Source: [Zimmermannella] alba NBRC 15616
Lineage (GTDB): Bacteria > Actinomycetota > Actinomycetes > Actinomycetales > Microbacteriaceae
Length of the DNA stretch: 64,000 nt
NCBI RefSeq assembly: GCF_001570905.1
Contig: NZ_BCSO01000006.1
Span: forward strand, 51,248 to 115,247
Direction of reading: 5' to 3'
The notes under the pieces are model-generated. The model did no database searches. It was not told where the DNA came from and was given only the letters and a program-made list of their open reading frames with translations. The number at the start of each line of letters is the position of its first letter. The stretch's first letter is position 1. The position numbers were made by a program, and so were the translations under genes. This document shows, piece after piece, positions 1 through 9,942 of this stretch.

Positions 1-1869
1 CGTGCCGAGGCGGCTCGAGGCTGCCCAATAGCGGACGGCGTCCGAACCGTGCTGGTCGAGCATGTCGGCCGGCGTGACCACGTTGCCCTTCGACTTCGAC
101 ATCTTCTTGCGGTCGGGGTCGACGATGAAGCCGGAGATCGTGGCGTTCTTCCACGGCACGACGCCGTGCTCGAGCTCCGAACGAAGGAGCGTCGAGAACA
201 GCCACGTGCGGATGATGTCCTGACCCTGCGGGCGGACGTCGTAGGGGAAGACGAGGTCGAAGAGTTCCGGATCGCGCTCCCAGCCACCCGCGAGCTGCGG
301 GGTGAGGGAGGAGGTCATCCAGGTGTCCATGACGTCCACCTCGCCGATGAAGCCGCCAGGCACGCCGCGCTGCGATTCCTCGTAGCCGGCCGGGACGTCG
401 GTCGAGGGGTCAACCGGGAGCTGCTCGGGCGTTGCCGCGATGGCCTTGTCGTAGATCGGCTCACCCTCGGCGTCGAGCGGGTACCACACCGGGATCGGCA
501 CACCGAAGAAGCGTTGACGCGAAATGAGCCAGTCGCCCGTGAGACCCTCGACCCAGTTCTCGAAGCGCACGCGCATGAAGTCGGGCCAGAAGTCCATCTC
601 GCGACCGCGCTGGATGAGGCGGGCGCGGAGGTCCTCATCGCTCGCACCGTTCTTCACGTACCACTGGCGCGTGGAGACGATCTCGAGCGGCTTGTCGCCC
701 TTCTCGAAGAACTTCACGGGGTGCTGGATGGGCTTCGGGTCGCCAACCATGTCGCCCGAATCCTGCAGCATCTCAACGATGGCCTTCTTCGCCGAGAAGA
801 TCGTCTTGCCGGCGAGCTCGGCGTAGGCAGCCTTGCCACCCTCGGAGGTGATGGCTTCCGGTGCCTCGGCGATGATGCGGCCGTCCTTGCCGATGACCGA
901 GCGGTTCGGGAGGCTGAGCTCGCGCCACCAGATGACGTCGGTCACGTCACCGAAGGTACAAATCATGGCGATACCGGCGCCCTTGTCGGGCTGAGCCAGC
1001 TTGTGGGCAAGGACAGGCACCTCGACACCGAAGAGCGGGGTCGTGACGGTCGTGCCAAAGATCGGCTGGTAGCGCTCGTCATCCGGGTGGGCCACGAGCG
1101 CAACACAGGCGGGAAGCAGCTCAGGGCGGGTGGTCTCGATGAAGACCTTCTCGCCGTCGGGCTTCGTGAAGCCGAGGCGGTGGTAGGCGCCGGGCTGGTC
1201 GCGGTCCTCAAGCTCGGCCTGAGCAACGGCGGTGCGGAAGGTGACATCCCAGAGGGTAGGGGCATCGGCCTGGTATGCCTCGCCACGCTCGATGTTCTTC
1301 ACGAAGGCAAGCTGCGACTGCGCACGGGCCTCGTCACCGATCGTGCGGTAGGTCTGCGTCCAGTCGACCGAGAGACCGAGCTGACGCCAGAGCGCCTCGA
1401 AGGCCTTCTCGTCTTCGACCGTGAGCTTTTCGCAGAGTTCAATGAAGTTGCGGCGTGAAATCGGCTGCTGGTCGGCCGCCTTGATCGACTTGCCGTCGCC
1501 ACCGTCGTGCGGCGGGACGAAGTTCTCGATGTAGGGGAGGGACGGGTCGCAGCGCACACCGTAGTAGTTCTGCACGCGACGCTCGGTGGGAAGACCGTTG
1601 TCGTCCCATCCCATCGGGTAGAAGACGCGCTTACCCTGCATGCGCTGGTAGCGGGACACAACATCCGTGTGCGTGTACGAGAACACGTGGCCAATGTGGA
1701 GCGAGCCGGATGCCGTCGGCGGGGGAGTGTCGACCGAGTACACCTCGGCGCGAGTGGCACCCTCACGGTTGAAACGGTGGATGCCGTCCGTCTCCCAACG
1801 TTCACCCCACTTCGACTCGAGGCCTTCGAGCTTGGGCTTGTCCGGGATATTCGCGGGCGTGGAAGTCAT
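1..1869 (-). CDS. valS: Valine--tRNA ligase, 3' part cut by window edge
   Basis: Class I aminoacyl-tRNA synthetase that charges tRNA-Val in the cytoplasm. The frame reads from ATG at 1869 to the window edge without a stop, so 623 codons of the N-terminal part are present. The signature SGSLHIGH lies near residue 50-60 (HIGH motif) and KMSKSKG near residue 596 (KMSKS loop). The intervening editing domain is continuous. The C-terminal anticodon-binding domain lies outside the window. The gene is divergent from the amidohydrolase remnant at 2036. Strong family match; only the missing end is uncertain. Confidence 0.96.
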   Translation of the reverse strand, partial: MTSTPANIPDKPKLEGLESKWGERWETDGIHRFNREGATRAEVYSVDTPPPTASGSLHIGHVFSYTHTDVVSRYQRMQGKRVFYPMGWDDNGLPTERRVQNYYGVRCDPSLPYIENFVPPHDGGDGKSIKAADQQPISRRNFIELCEKLTVEDEKAFEALWRQLGLSVDWTQTYRTIGDEARAQSQLAFVKNIERGEAYQADAPTLWDVTFRTAVAQAELEDRDQPGAYHRLGFTKPDGEKVFIETTRPELLPACVALVAHPDDERYQPIFGTTVTTPLFGVEVPVLAHKLAQPDKGAGIAMICTFGDVTDVIWWRELSLPNRSVIGKDGRIIAEAPEAITSEGGKAAYAELAGKTIFSAKKAIVEMLQDSGDMVGDPKPIQHPVKFFEKGDKPLEIVSTRQWYVKNGASDEDLRARLIQRGREMDFWPDFMRVRFENWVEGLTGDWLISRQRFFGVPIPVWYPLDAEGEPIYDKAIAATPEQLPVDPSTDVPAGYEESQRGVPGGFIGEVDVMDTWMTSSLTPQLAGGWERDPELFDLVFPYDVRPQGQDIIRTWLFSTLLRSELEHGVVPWKNATISGFIVDPDRKKMSKSKGNVVTPADMLDQHGSDAVRYWAASSRLGT

Positions 1870-2035
1870 TGGCCATCCTTCTGTCGATGTGGGCGGCACC
1901 GAGTCCTGGGGTGCCTTGATGTGACCTCGACAACCCTACCCGGAGCGGAGCGAACTTCCCACGATCATGCGGGCGACCACCGACATTGTTGAGGAGGCCG
2001 ACCCGAGCACTGCTCAACGGGCGTCGCCTGACTGC

Positions 2036-2443
2036 ATGATGTCGCACGTGCTCCTCCGCAACGTTGACATTCTTGATCTCTCGTTGTCGGCTGAGTCGCG
2101 AGTGGGTGAGGCGCTTGATGTGCGAATCGAAGGTGGCCGCATCACCGAGATTGGTGAGGGCCTCGCAGCGGGTGGCGCCATCGTCCACAAGGGCAACGGC
2201 GGCTACCTTGCGCCGGGACTCTGGGATGAACACGTCCACCTGAGCCAGTGGGTGCTCGGTTCGCAGCGCATCAACACGGGCGGCGGCGTGCGTGAGATCG
2301 TCGAAGGGATGACGGCAGACCTCATCTTGCTCGAGGAGAACCCGCTCGAGTTCACCGGCAGCTCGCGTGAGGTGTTCGAGCGGCTCACCGCCGTGCGACC
2401 GCTCGCAACCTTCCTTGAAGGCGAGCTCGTCGCCGAGCGCTAG
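2036..2443 (+). pseudogene. Amidohydrolase (YtcJ-like), internally deleted remnant
   Basis: Only 135 residues remain of an enzyme family usually above 450. Residues 1-75 give the amidohydrolase N-terminus: a small beta-sandwich part, then APGLWDEHVHLSQW, the first HxH metal-binding motif. After about residue 85 the sequence jumps straight to the C-terminal signature GMTADLILLEENPLE and ends with a normal C-terminus (FLEGELVAER). The frame is kept across the junction near 2285-2310, so it could still make a short protein, but nearly all of the TIM barrel and the other metal ligands are gone. Start placed at ATG 2036, with another ATG next to it. A frame upstream to 1967 exists but carries no family signal. 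Confidence 0.75.
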
Positions 2444-2466
2444 GCCCGGCCACCGAGCCAGGCACG

Positions 2467-2503
2467 ACGAGGGGCCACGCCGCACACCGGCGTGGCCCCT
2501 CGT
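2467..2503. terminator. Strong bidirectional hairpin terminator
   Basis: Perfect 16-bp inverted repeat (arms 2467-2482 and 2488-2503, 5-nt loop) between the convergent amidohydrolase remnant and adhP. It is GC-rich with only a short T-run, as is common in actinobacteria. It can serve both strands. Confidence 0.75.
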
Positions 2504-2516
2504 GTTCATCGCGGTA

Positions 2517-3536
2517 CTACTTCGAGTAGTCGATCACGATGCGGCCATCGATGGCACCGCGGTGCATTTCGTCGAAGATGTCGTTGATCTCGTCGAGGGT
2601 GCGGGTGGTGAGCGTCGGCTTGATGAGGCCACGAGCGAAGAAATCGAGCGCCTCGACCATGTCCTGACGCGTACCCACGATCGAGCCGCGAATGGTGATG
2701 CGGTTGAGGACGATGTCGAAGATCGGCACCTCGGTCTTCGCCGGCGGAAGGCCAACGAACACAATCGTGCCGAGCTTGCGCGACATGCCAATGGCCTGAT
2801 CGAAAGCCTGCGGGTGGACTGCGGTCACGAGGATGCCGTGCGCGCCGCCCTGCGTGGCTTCAACGACAGCCGGAACCGGGTCGCCGTCCTTGGCATTCAC
2901 GACGACCTCTGCACCGTGCTTCTTTGCCAGCTCGAGCTTGTCGTCAGCGATGTCGACGGCCACGACGCGCATGCCCATGGCGACGGCGTACTGCACCGCC
3001 ACGTGGCCGAGACCGCCAATACCCGAAATGACGACCCACTGGCCGGGCTTCACCTCGGTTTCCTTGAGGCCCTTGTAGACGGTGACGCCAGCGCAGAGGA
3101 TCGGGGCCGCCTCGATCGGGTCAACGCCCTCCGGAATGCGCGGTGCGTACCGGGCATCGACGAGCATGTACTCGCCGAACGAGCCGTTCACCGTGTAGCC
3201 ACCAAGTTGTTCGTCGGCACAGAGCGTTTCCCATCCCTGGCGGCAAAACTCGCACTTGCCACAGGCCGACCACATCCATGCGTTGCCGACCATGTCGCCA
3301 ACCTTGAGGTCGTCGACGTCGGGGCCGACTGCCTCAACTACACCGACGCCTTCGTGGCCGGGCACGAACGGGGGAGCCGGCTTCACCGGCCAGTCACCCT
3401 CAGCAGCGTGAAGGTCGGTGTGGCACACGCCTGACGCGACGAGCTTCACGAGCGCCTGGTGCGGTCCGGGCGTGGGCTTCTCCATCTCGTTGACATCGAG
3501 CGGAGCATCGAACGAGCGAACAATTGCAGCCTTCAT
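2517..3536 (-). CDS. adhP: Zinc-dependent alcohol dehydrogenase, AdhP type
   Basis: NAD-dependent medium-chain alcohol dehydrogenase (339 aa), oxidising primary alcohols or reducing aldehydes. The sequence shows the catalytic-zinc region GVCHTDLHAAEGDWP followed by the GHEGVG motif, the structural-zinc cluster CGKCEFCRQGWETLC, and the Rossmann glycine motif GIGGLGHVAVQYA. The start MKAAIVRSF at 3536 matches the family and has a GGAAGG Shine-Dalgarno 8 nt upstream; the open frame continues to 3725 but without family similarity. Stand-alone gene between two hairpin terminators. AdhP assignment within the family rests on overall similarity. Confidence 0.9.
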   Translation of the reverse strand: MKAAIVRSFDAPLDVNEMEKPTPGPHQALVKLVASGVCHTDLHAAEGDWPVKPAPPFVPGHEGVGVVEAVGPDVDDLKVGDMVGNAWMWSACGKCEFCRQGWETLCADEQLGGYTVNGSFGEYMLVDARYAPRIPEGVDPIEAAPILCAGVTVYKGLKETEVKPGQWVVISGIGGLGHVAVQYAVAMGMRVVAVDIADDKLELAKKHGAEVVVNAKDGDPVPAVVEATQGGAHGILVTAVHPQAFDQAIGMSRKLGTIVFVGLPPAKTEVPIFDIVLNRITIRGSIVGTRQDMVEALDFFARGLIKPTLTTRTLDEINDIFDEMHRGAIDGRIVIDYSK

Positions 3537-3686
3537 GGCGGGTTCCTTCCCTCGGGCAGGGACCGAACGGGCATCGGCGCCTCTGCCGCACTTCCATCGT
3601 GACTGCTCAATCCGTCGAGGTGGTAGCCCTTCGGCGACATCGTGAGGAACTTCACGGATGTAAGGACGAACCATTCTCAACATGAA

Positions 3687-3720
3687 GGGCGGGGCTGCAG
3701 CTTTTGCCGCAACCCCGCCC
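3687..3720 (-). terminator. Hairpin terminator after pckG
   Basis: Inverted repeat GGGCGGGG / CCCCGCCC (arms 3687-3694 and 3713-3720) just past the pckG stop at 3743, before the adhP leader. Confidence 0.6.
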
Positions 3721-3742
3721 CGCAATGTGACGTGCTCAGTGC

Positions 3743-5602
3743 TTAGACCTCGGCGTTGTCCTTGAGCTTGTCCTTGAGCTCAGCGTCGACACGGGCGAGC
3801 TCGGAGCGGATGGCCTCCGGCAGCTTCTCGCCGAGTTCGTCGAAGTACTCGCTCGTGACATCCATCTCGATGAGCCATGCGCGAGCCGGGACGTCGAAGA
3901 GCTTCTCCATGTCGCGCTCGGACACCTCGATGCCCTCGAGGTTGATGTCGTCAATCTTCGGGAGGTAGCCGATCGGCTCGTCAACAGCGTCCACCGCGCC
4001 ATCAAGGCGGTCCATGATCCACTGCACGGCCCGGATGTTCTCGCCGAAGCCGGGCCAGAGGTACTTCCCGTCTTCGTCCTTGCGGAACCAGTTCACCTGG
4101 AAGATGCGCGGAGCCTTGTCACCAAGCTTTTCGCCCATCTTGAGCCAGTGGCCCCAGTAGTCGGCCATGTGGTAGCCAGCGAAGGGCTGCATGGCGAAGG
4201 GGTCGCGGCGAAGCTTGCCGACCGGGCCCTCAGCGGCAGCGGTCTGCTCCGAGGCGAGCGTGGCGCCCATGAATGCGCCGTGCTGCCAGCTCTTCGACTC
4301 CATGACGAGCGGGACGTTCGAGGCGCGGCGGCCACCGAAGAGGATTGCGTCGACCGGCACACCGTCAGCCTCCTGCCAATCGGCAGAGATCGAGGGGCAC
4401 TGCTCGGCGCGGACGCAGAAGCGGGCGTTCGGGTGTGCTGCGGGGGTCTCGGACTCGGGCGTCCAGTCGTTGCCGAGCCAGTCGATGAGGTGCTCGGGCG
4501 CCTCCTTCGTCATGCCCTCCCACCAGACGTCGCCGTCATCAGTGAGTGCAACGTTCGTGAAGATCGTGTTCTTTTCGATCGACTCCATGGCTACCGGGTT
4601 CGTCGAGAAACCCGTACCGGGTGCAACACCGAAGAATCCAAACTCCGGGTTGATGGCGTGGAGGCGGCCGTCCTGGCCCTTGCGCATCCACACGATGTCG
4701 TCGCCGAGGGTCTCGACCTTCCAGCCCGGAAGCTTCGGACGCATCATGGCGAGGTTCGTCTTGCCGCAGGCCGAGGGGAAGCCCGCAGCAATGTTGCGCG
4801 AGACGCCATCCGGCGAGGTGACCTTGATGAGGAGCATGTGCTCGGCCATCCACATCTCGTCACGAGCCATGACGCTCGCGATGCGGAGGGCGAAGCACTT
4901 CTTACCGAGCAGGGCGTTGCCGCCGTAGCCCGAACCGTACGAGATGATCTCGCGGGTCTCGGGGAAGTGGGTGATGTACTTCGTCTCGTTGTGCGGCCAG
5001 GCGACGTCTTCACGCGTGTTGCCGTCAGCGTCAACAAGCGGGTAGCCCACCGTGTGGAGTGCCGGAACCCACTGGGTGTCGGGCGTGAGGTACTTGAGCG
5101 CCTCGTCACCAGCACGCGTCATGAGCGCCATGCTCGCGACAACGTAGGGGGAGTCGGTGATCTCGACACCGTACTGCGTGATGGCGCCGCCGAGGGGGCC
5201 CATCGCGAAGGGAACGACGTACATCGTGCGGCCGCGCATCGAACCGTCGAGAAGCGGGTTGAGTTCAGCCTTCATCTCGGCCGGTGCACGCCAGTTGTTC
5301 GTGGGGCCGGCGTCTTCTTCACGCTCCGAGCAGATGAAGGTGCGGCTCTCAACACGGGCGACGTCGTCCGGGTTCGAGCGAGCCAGGTACGAGCCGGGGC
5401 GCTTCTCTTCGTTGAGCTTGATGAGGGTGCCTGCGGCGACCATCTCTTCGGCGAGGCGGTCGAACTCGGCCTGCGAGCCGTCGCACCACACAACCTTCGC
5501 GGGCTTCGTGAGCTCCGCGATGCTCGCGACCCAAGCGTTGATCTCAGGGTTTTCGGAGCGCTGAGGGATGTCAGCGGGGGACACGATGGAGGTTTCGCTC
5601 AT
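3743..5602 (-). CDS. pckG: Phosphoenolpyruvate carboxykinase (GTP)
   Basis: Converts oxaloacetate and GTP to phosphoenolpyruvate, GDP and CO2: the entry step of gluconeogenesis and a node of anaplerosis. The protein is 619 aa, the usual length for the GTP family. It carries the nucleotide-binding loop [13 protein letters not shown] near residue 280, the following GDDIVWM segment, and the conserved FGVAPGTG and FGGRR stretches. Start at ATG 5602 (MSETSIV); upstream codons in frame show no conservation. Faces ramB across a 250-bp intergenic region, which makes joint carbon-source control plausible. Confidence 0.96.
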   Translation of the reverse strand: MSETSIVSPADIPQRSENPEINAWVASIAELTKPAKVVWCDGSQAEFDRLAEEMVAAGTLIKLNEEKRPGSYLARSNPDDVARVESRTFICSEREEDAGPTNNWRAPAEMKAELNPLLDGSMRGRTMYVVPFAMGPLGGAITQYGVEITDSPYVVASMALMTRAGDEALKYLTPDTQWVPALHTVGYPLVDADGNTREDVAWPHNETKYITHFPETREIISYGSGYGGNALLGKKCFALRIASVMARDEMWMAEHMLLIKVTSPDGVSRNIAAGFPSACGKTNLAMMRPKLPGWKVETLGDDIVWMRKGQDGRLHAINPEFGFFGVAPGTGFSTNPVAMESIEKNTIFTNVALTDDGDVWWEGMTKEAPEHLIDWLGNDWTPESETPAAHPNARFCVRAEQCPSISADWQEADGVPVDAILFGGRRASNVPLVMESKSWQHGAFMGATLASEQTAAAEGPVGKLRRDPFAMQPFAGYHMADYWGHWLKMGEKLGDKAPRIFQVNWFRKDEDGKYLWPGFGENIRAVQWIMDRLDGAVDAVDEPIGYLPKIDDINLEGIEVSERDMEKLFDVPARAWLIEMDVTSEYFDELGEKLPEAIRSELARVDAELKDKLKDNAEV

Positions 5603-5855
5603 GTGTGGTGCCTTCACGTTTTCCGGTGGGTAACGGCTTCCTTCAAGTGTCGCGCATTCGCCAGGATTTCGCTCGCAGTTCACCTATAAAATTTCGGAAA
5701 AATTCACAAGCTCGCAAGAATCTGGGGCTGTTGTGGTGGGATCTCTGGGGTTTACGCTCGAACAACGAGAGAATTTTGCTCAAGGGCACGAAGGCGCGTT
5801 GTTGGCGTCAACGCGCAGGTGACCACCAGGTCAACTCGAGAAAGGAAGCGTTCGT

Positions 5856-7289
5856 ATGGACAAGCTCGTCCTCGGACGACGCATCCGCTTCTTCCGGAAA
5901 GAGCGCGGGCTCACCCTTGAGGGCCTCGGCGAACTCGTCAACATGCTGCCGAGCCAGCTCTCGCTCATCGAGAACGGCAAGCGCGAGCCGAAGCTCTCGG
6001 TGCTGCAGGCGCTCGCGGAGGCATTCGAGCTTGAACTGAGTGAACTTGTCGCCAACCGTCCGCCCGACGAGCGTTCGCGCCTCGAGCTCGACGTTGAACG
6101 GGCGCAGAGCTCTGAACTGTACGCGGGACTCAACCTTCCTCGCCTCGGCTCCACGAAGGGCCTCTCTGATGACGTCCTCCGGGTGATCGCGGGGATGCAC
6201 CGCGAACTTGAACGACGTGAAGTTGAAGCAAGCCTCACACCCGAAGAAGCTCGTCGCGCGAACACGGAACTGCGTCTGTGGCTCCGCGAACGCAACAACT
6301 ACATGCCCGAGCTTGAAGAAGCTGCCGACCGGCTCATGTCGAACGTTGAGCCCGCTCGCGGTGCGCTCGCGCATCACACAGTCGCCAAGCTCGCCAAGCA
6401 CCTCGGCTTCGAGCTCATTTACGTCAATGACCTGCCTGATTCGACCCGGTCGATTACTGATTTGGAAAACGGCCGCATCTACCTCCCGCCGGCATCCATC
6501 CCTGGCGGGCACGGGCTTCGCGCCATGGCGCTGCAGGCGATGGCGCACCGCGTCCTCGGCCACAACCGCCCCCGCGACTACGCCGACTTCCTCCGGCAGC
6601 GCCTCGAAATCAACTACTTCGCCGCGGCCTGCCTCATGCCACGCGACCGCTCAGTGGCATTCCTCGCCGAAGCGAAGAAGCGCCGCGATCTCGCGGTAGA
6701 AGACTTCCGCGACGCCTTCGGCGTGACGCACGAGGCGGCAGCGCTTCGCATGACGAACCTCCTCACGAGCCACCTCGATATTCCGCTGCACTTCCTGCGC
6801 GTGAACGATCAAGGCGCGATCATGAAGGTGTACGAGAACGACGGGCTGCCGCTGCCCGAGGACGTCACCGGCTCCATCGAAGGCCAATTTGTGTGCCGCA
6901 AGTTCTCAGCCCGACGCGCCTTCGAGCGCACCAACCGCACGACCGAGACGTACCAGTACACCGACACCCCGCAGGGCACCTACTGGTGCTCGACGCAGAC
7001 CGGCCACACCACGCGTGGCGAGTTCTCGATCACGATCGGTGCGCCCTTCGACGAAGCGCGGTGGTTCCGTGGCCGTGAGGGAAGTGGACGCCTCACCTCG
7101 ACCTGCCCGGACGACCCCACCTGTTGCCGGACCGCGCCGAAGGAACTCAACGAACGCTGGGCGATGAAGGCGTGGCCAAGTGCACGCGTTCACGCGCACG
7201 TGTTCTCGCCGCTGCCCTCGGGCGATTTCCCGGGCGTCGACCAGCGCGAAGTCGTCGAGTTCCTCGACCGTCACGACCGCCGCGAGTAG
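5856..7289 (+). CDS. ramB: RamB-type transcriptional regulator (XRE + ImmA/IrrE-like + DUF2083)
   Basis: Long regulator of the short-chain fatty acyl / acetate metabolism family, 477 aa. An XRE helix-turn-helix occupies residues 1-65 (RRIRFFRKERGLTLEGLGEL then SQLSLIENGKREPKLS). The middle (about 200-320) is an ImmA/IrrE-like domain in which the zinc-protease motif is degenerate: MAHRVLGH replaces HExxH. The C-terminal part (about 345-470) holds conserved Cys residues (QFVCRKFSARRAF, GTYWCST, DDPTCC) typical of the DUF2083 region. In Corynebacterium RamB controls acetate and glyoxylate genes. Divergent location to pckG supports a role in gluconeogenic carbon control; targets here are inferred. 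Confidence 0.85.
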   Translation: MDKLVLGRRIRFFRKERGLTLEGLGELVNMLPSQLSLIENGKREPKLSVLQALAEAFELELSELVANRPPDERSRLELDVERAQSSELYAGLNLPRLGSTKGLSDDVLRVIAGMHRELERREVEASLTPEEARRANTELRLWLRERNNYMPELEEAADRLMSNVEPARGALAHHTVAKLAKHLGFELIYVNDLPDSTRSITDLENGRIYLPPASIPGGHGLRAMALQAMAHRVLGHNRPRDYADFLRQRLEINYFAAACLMPRDRSVAFLAEAKKRRDLAVEDFRDAFGVTHEAAALRMTNLLTSHLDIPLHFLRVNDQGAIMKVYENDGLPLPEDVTGSIEGQFVCRKFSARRAFERTNRTTETYQYTDTPQGTYWCSTQTGHTTRGEFSITIGAPFDEARWFRGREGSGRLTSTCPDDPTCCRTAPKELNERWAMKAWPSARVHAHVFSPLPSGDFPGVDQREVVEFLDRHDRRE

Positions 7290-7381
7290 TGCTCGGCGTT
7301 TCGCAGACACCGTAAGCTCACTAGAGAACGCGCAACGGCGAGACGTTCCTCGCCCGCTCGACGCATGTGAAGAGGGGACAC

Positions 7382-7960
7382 ATGGCACGATCCCGGGGAC
7401 GCCCCGCACTCGCCGACCGCGCGCAGATCGACGAGGCTGCAGCCGAGCTCTTCCTGGAACAGGGCTACGAAGCGACGAGCGTCGACGACATCGCCCGTCG
7501 GGCCGGCGTCGCCCGCAGCTCTTTCTTCAACCGTGCCGCATCGAAGGCTGACCTCCTGTGGACCTCGGTCGACCACTGGCTCGATGTCGCAGAGCGTGAA
7601 CTCCTCGAAGGGACGGAGGCTGCGGAAACCGCGCTCGAGCGGGTGGCTGCGCTCTGTGATCGCATCCCGGACGAAGACAAACCTTGGGCCATCGTCCACC
7701 GCGACGCCATGGGGACCCGCGATGCACTCCTCATCGGCGTCGGTCCTCGCCTTGCCCGCTACGAGCAGCTCCTCACCCTCGTCTTCGGTGGGCCGCGCAC
7801 CGCGGAGGCGACTCGTGTACGGGTGCTCATGGCTGTCGTCGCCACGCGGCTCGCAGGGGAGCGATGGGTGCGCGGGAGTGGCGTTCCGCTTGGCGTGCAT
7901 CTTCGTGAAGTGTGCCGCGAACTTGGCCTTATCGATGCTGATGGCAACCCCGGGAGATAG
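7382..7960 (+). CDS. TetR family transcriptional regulator
   Basis: 192-aa one-domain regulator. Residues 12-58 form the TetR helix-turn-helix (AELFLEQGYEATSVDDIARRAGVARSSFFNRAASKADLL). The rest is an alpha-helical ligand domain with no recognised specificity. GAAGAGGGG precedes ATG 7382. No obvious target gene is adjacent: ramB lies upstream in the same direction and the ATPase gene is convergent. Confidence 0.88.
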   Translation: MARSRGRPALADRAQIDEAAAELFLEQGYEATSVDDIARRAGVARSSFFNRAASKADLLWTSVDHWLDVAERELLEGTEAAETALERVAALCDRIPDEDKPWAIVHRDAMGTRDALLIGVGPRLARYEQLLTLVFGGPRTAEATRVRVLMAVVATRLAGERWVRGSGVPLGVHLREVCRELGLIDADGNPGR

Positions 7961-8123
7961 CCCCCTCCGATCGCTTCAACGGACAACTGCCTTCACTGGT
8001 ACATGGCGGGCTTGTCGCGCTGCTCGCCCGGCTGCTCGATGGACTGCCGGGATCGAGTGGCACCGGGTTGCTGCACCGTTCGGGTGGAGGGGACGAACGT
8101 TCAGCCGCTCCTGCTGTGTGGGC

Positions 8124-9356
8124 CTACTCGTGGAGCGCCGCAATGTCGGCGGCACTGAGCCGGGTGAGGCCGTGCAGCTCGAGGAGGTACCGGTCGAATC
8201 CCGGAGCAGTGAAGCGAAGCGCGCCCCGCTGCGGGGATGCGATGAGGCCCTTGTTGATGAGGCGGCGGCGGAGCTCACTCGTGTCTTGGGCGGTCTTCCC
8301 GAGGAGTGCGTTGAGGTCGCGCGCCTGCGCGATGTAGTCAGGGCCCATGACCTGCGCCATAGCCGTGAGGTACTCGCGCTCGGCTGGGCTCGCGTTTCGC
8401 CACCGGCTCGGGAAGGACCCCTGTTCGAGGGACTTTGCCACGGACTCGATCGCGCGTGAGGCCATCGCCGTGGTGATCGTGCTCCCGTTCGTGAGCTGCG
8501 CGTCCATCTCTTCGGCGGCTCGCCAGCTCGCGTCCCCGAGCTGCTGGATGCGCCACGGATTTCCTTGCGCTGCGCTGAGCGTGAGTTCAATCGCTTCGGG
8601 GGACCACGAGACCCCCACGCGTCGCGCTGGTTCGACGAGCGCCTCGAGCGCCGCATCCGGATCGAGGCTGCTCACGGGCAGGAACTGGCTTCGCTCGCCG
8701 AAGCTGCTGCCGGAGGCGCCAATAATGACCGGTGTGTCGGGTGTGCCCGCCGCGATGATGGCGAAGGGATGCTTCGAACGCTGAATCATGTGCTGCGTCG
8801 CCATGTAGAGCATGTTGATGTCGGCGGGGGAGCCGGTGTGAAGCTCGTCGATAAGCAGCATGAGACCAGCCTTGCCGTTTTCGACGTGCGCGGCGGTGGC
8901 GGTCTCGAGGGTTTCCGCGAGCCCCATCGGTCGGTGGTCGCCGTCCTGGAACTCCTTCGTGACCGTGACGAATCCCGTATTGATCTCGATCGAGAACCCG
9001 GCGAGGTAGTGCGCGAGCTTCTTCATGAGGGGACGCTCGGCATCGAGCCCATCTTCGAGGCTTTCGGCAACACTCGTCGCAAGCTGCTGCGTGTTGTTGC
9101 GGCCACTCGCGACAAAACTCAGGGATGCGGTCGCGAAGCCGTGATCCCGGGCCTGCTCCTCGATGAGGCCAAGGCTCACGGTCTTCCCCATACCTCGCGG
9201 GCCCACGAGCACGATCGGCGCGAAGTGCGGCTGGTTGAAACTCGTCATCGCGACCATGGCGTGCTTCGTCTCGCGCAGCAGCTGCTCGCGACCCGCGACG
9301 ACGAGCGGACGCGCGCCGAAGCCGGGGCGATAGGGGCTCAGGGGAGTGGTGTCCAC
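8124..9356 (-). CDS. AAA-type ATPase (Orc1/Cdc6- or archaeal-ATPase-like)
   Basis: 410-aa P-loop ATPase. Walker A is VGPRGMGKTVSLG near residue 55. Walker B is LMLLIDELHTG near residue 150. Further on come a sensor-like segment (FAIIAAGTPD) and a C-terminal winged-helix-like tail (residues 320-410). GTG 9356 is chosen as start because GGAGG lies 5 nt upstream; ATG 9380 would lie within the putative promoter palindrome. No partner gene is adjacent; the next genes are decayed hipBA loci. Could be a DNA-associated or signalling ATPase; function unknown. Confidence 0.7.
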   Translation of the reverse strand: MDTTPLSPYRPGFGARPLVVAGREQLLRETKHAMVAMTSFNQPHFAPIVLVGPRGMGKTVSLGLIEEQARDHGFATASLSFVASGRNNTQQLATSVAESLEDGLDAERPLMKKLAHYLAGFSIEINTGFVTVTKEFQDGDHRPMGLAETLETATAAHVENGKAGLMLLIDELHTGSPADINMLYMATQHMIQRSKHPFAIIAAGTPDTPVIIGASGSSFGERSQFLPVSSLDPDAALEALVEPARRVGVSWSPEAIELTLSAAQGNPWRIQQLGDASWRAAEEMDAQLTNGSTITTAMASRAIESVAKSLEQGSFPSRWRNASPAEREYLTAMAQVMGPDYIAQARDLNALLGKTAQDTSELRRRLINKGLIASPQRGALRFTAPGFDRYLLELHGLTRLSAADIAALHE

Positions 9357-9370
9357 GCAACCTCCAGGGT

Positions 9371-9396
9371 TGTTATACAAGGGTCAATGTATAGCA
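9371..9396 (-). promoter_or_regulatory. Imperfect palindrome upstream of the ATPase gene
   Basis: TGTTATACA (9371-9379), 8-nt spacer, TGTATAGCA (9388-9396): 8 of 9 arm positions pair. It lies 15-40 nt upstream of the GTG start and contains TATA-type -10-like sequences, so it could be an operator over the promoter. Confidence 0.4.
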
Positions 9397-9485
9397 AGAT
9401 TGGATGCTGTACCTGTTGGTCGAAGATGAAGGCTGCCGAGCACGTGTGCCAGCAAGTGGTGTCAGAGGTGTGGTCTTGAGGTTGC

Positions 9486-9593
9486 TCACCGGTGAGCGCT
9501 GTCGTAGTGGAACGTGACGCGGTGGTCATCGTTTCGGTGGAACTGTCCCACGTGCTCCCCGTCGCGAAAGTCTTCGAGAATGTCAGAGCTCAT
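9486..9593 (-). pseudogene. HipA toxin, N-terminal fragment (locus 2)
   Basis: ATG 9593 overlaps the stop of the antitoxin-like gene at 9583. The 35 residues (ending DDHRVTFHYDSAHR) resemble the extreme N-terminus of HipA kinases, where a DG-VG-L spacing is followed by an F-YD motif. A stop at 9486 ends it; the kinase core is absent. The position just after a HipB-like gene supports the reading, but the fragment is short. Confidence 0.5.
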
Positions 9594-9855
9594 GGGAGGT
9601 TCCGTCAGGGTCAGGGCCCGCGGTCCAGTGGTGGGGTGTGGGGATCGCTCGGGGTTCGATGTCGAGTGCGTTGAGGACGGCGAGGACCTTGGCGAGTTCT
9701 GGCCTGTGTTCTGCGGCTTCGATGGACTCGATGAAGCGGGGTCCGACGCCTGCTCGTTGCGCGAGTGTGGCGGTGGTCCAGTGTCGTTCGGTGCGCGCCT
9801 GGGTGACCGTGGACGCGAGGCGTTCACGGTTGTGGAGGAAAGGGCGGCTGACCAT
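9583..9855 (-). CDS. XRE family antitoxin-like protein (HipB-like, locus 2)
   Basis: 90-aa single-domain helix-turn-helix protein. Residues 15-70 show the XRE pattern (VTQARTERHWTTATLAQR then GVGPRFIESIEAAEHRPELAKVLAVLNAL). It is followed by a 35-residue HipA fragment whose ATG overlaps its stop, so it looks like an orphaned antitoxin. Possibly DNA-binding only now. Confidence 0.65.
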   Translation of the reverse strand: MVSRPFLHNRERLASTVTQARTERHWTTATLAQRAGVGPRFIESIEAAEHRPELAKVLAVLNALDIEPRAIPTPHHWTAGPDPDGTSHEL

Positions 9856-9942
9856 ATGAGTCAGCCTAACTTTGGGACTCCGGGTCTTTTCGAACTGGCT
9901 TAGTGGTTGGCGCAGCTTGGTCCGATTCCGCGCGCGATTGAC

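Noticed and set aside
4148..5689. 513-codon plus-strand open frame opposite pckG
   Set aside because: Shadow frame without ribosome-binding site or family similarity.
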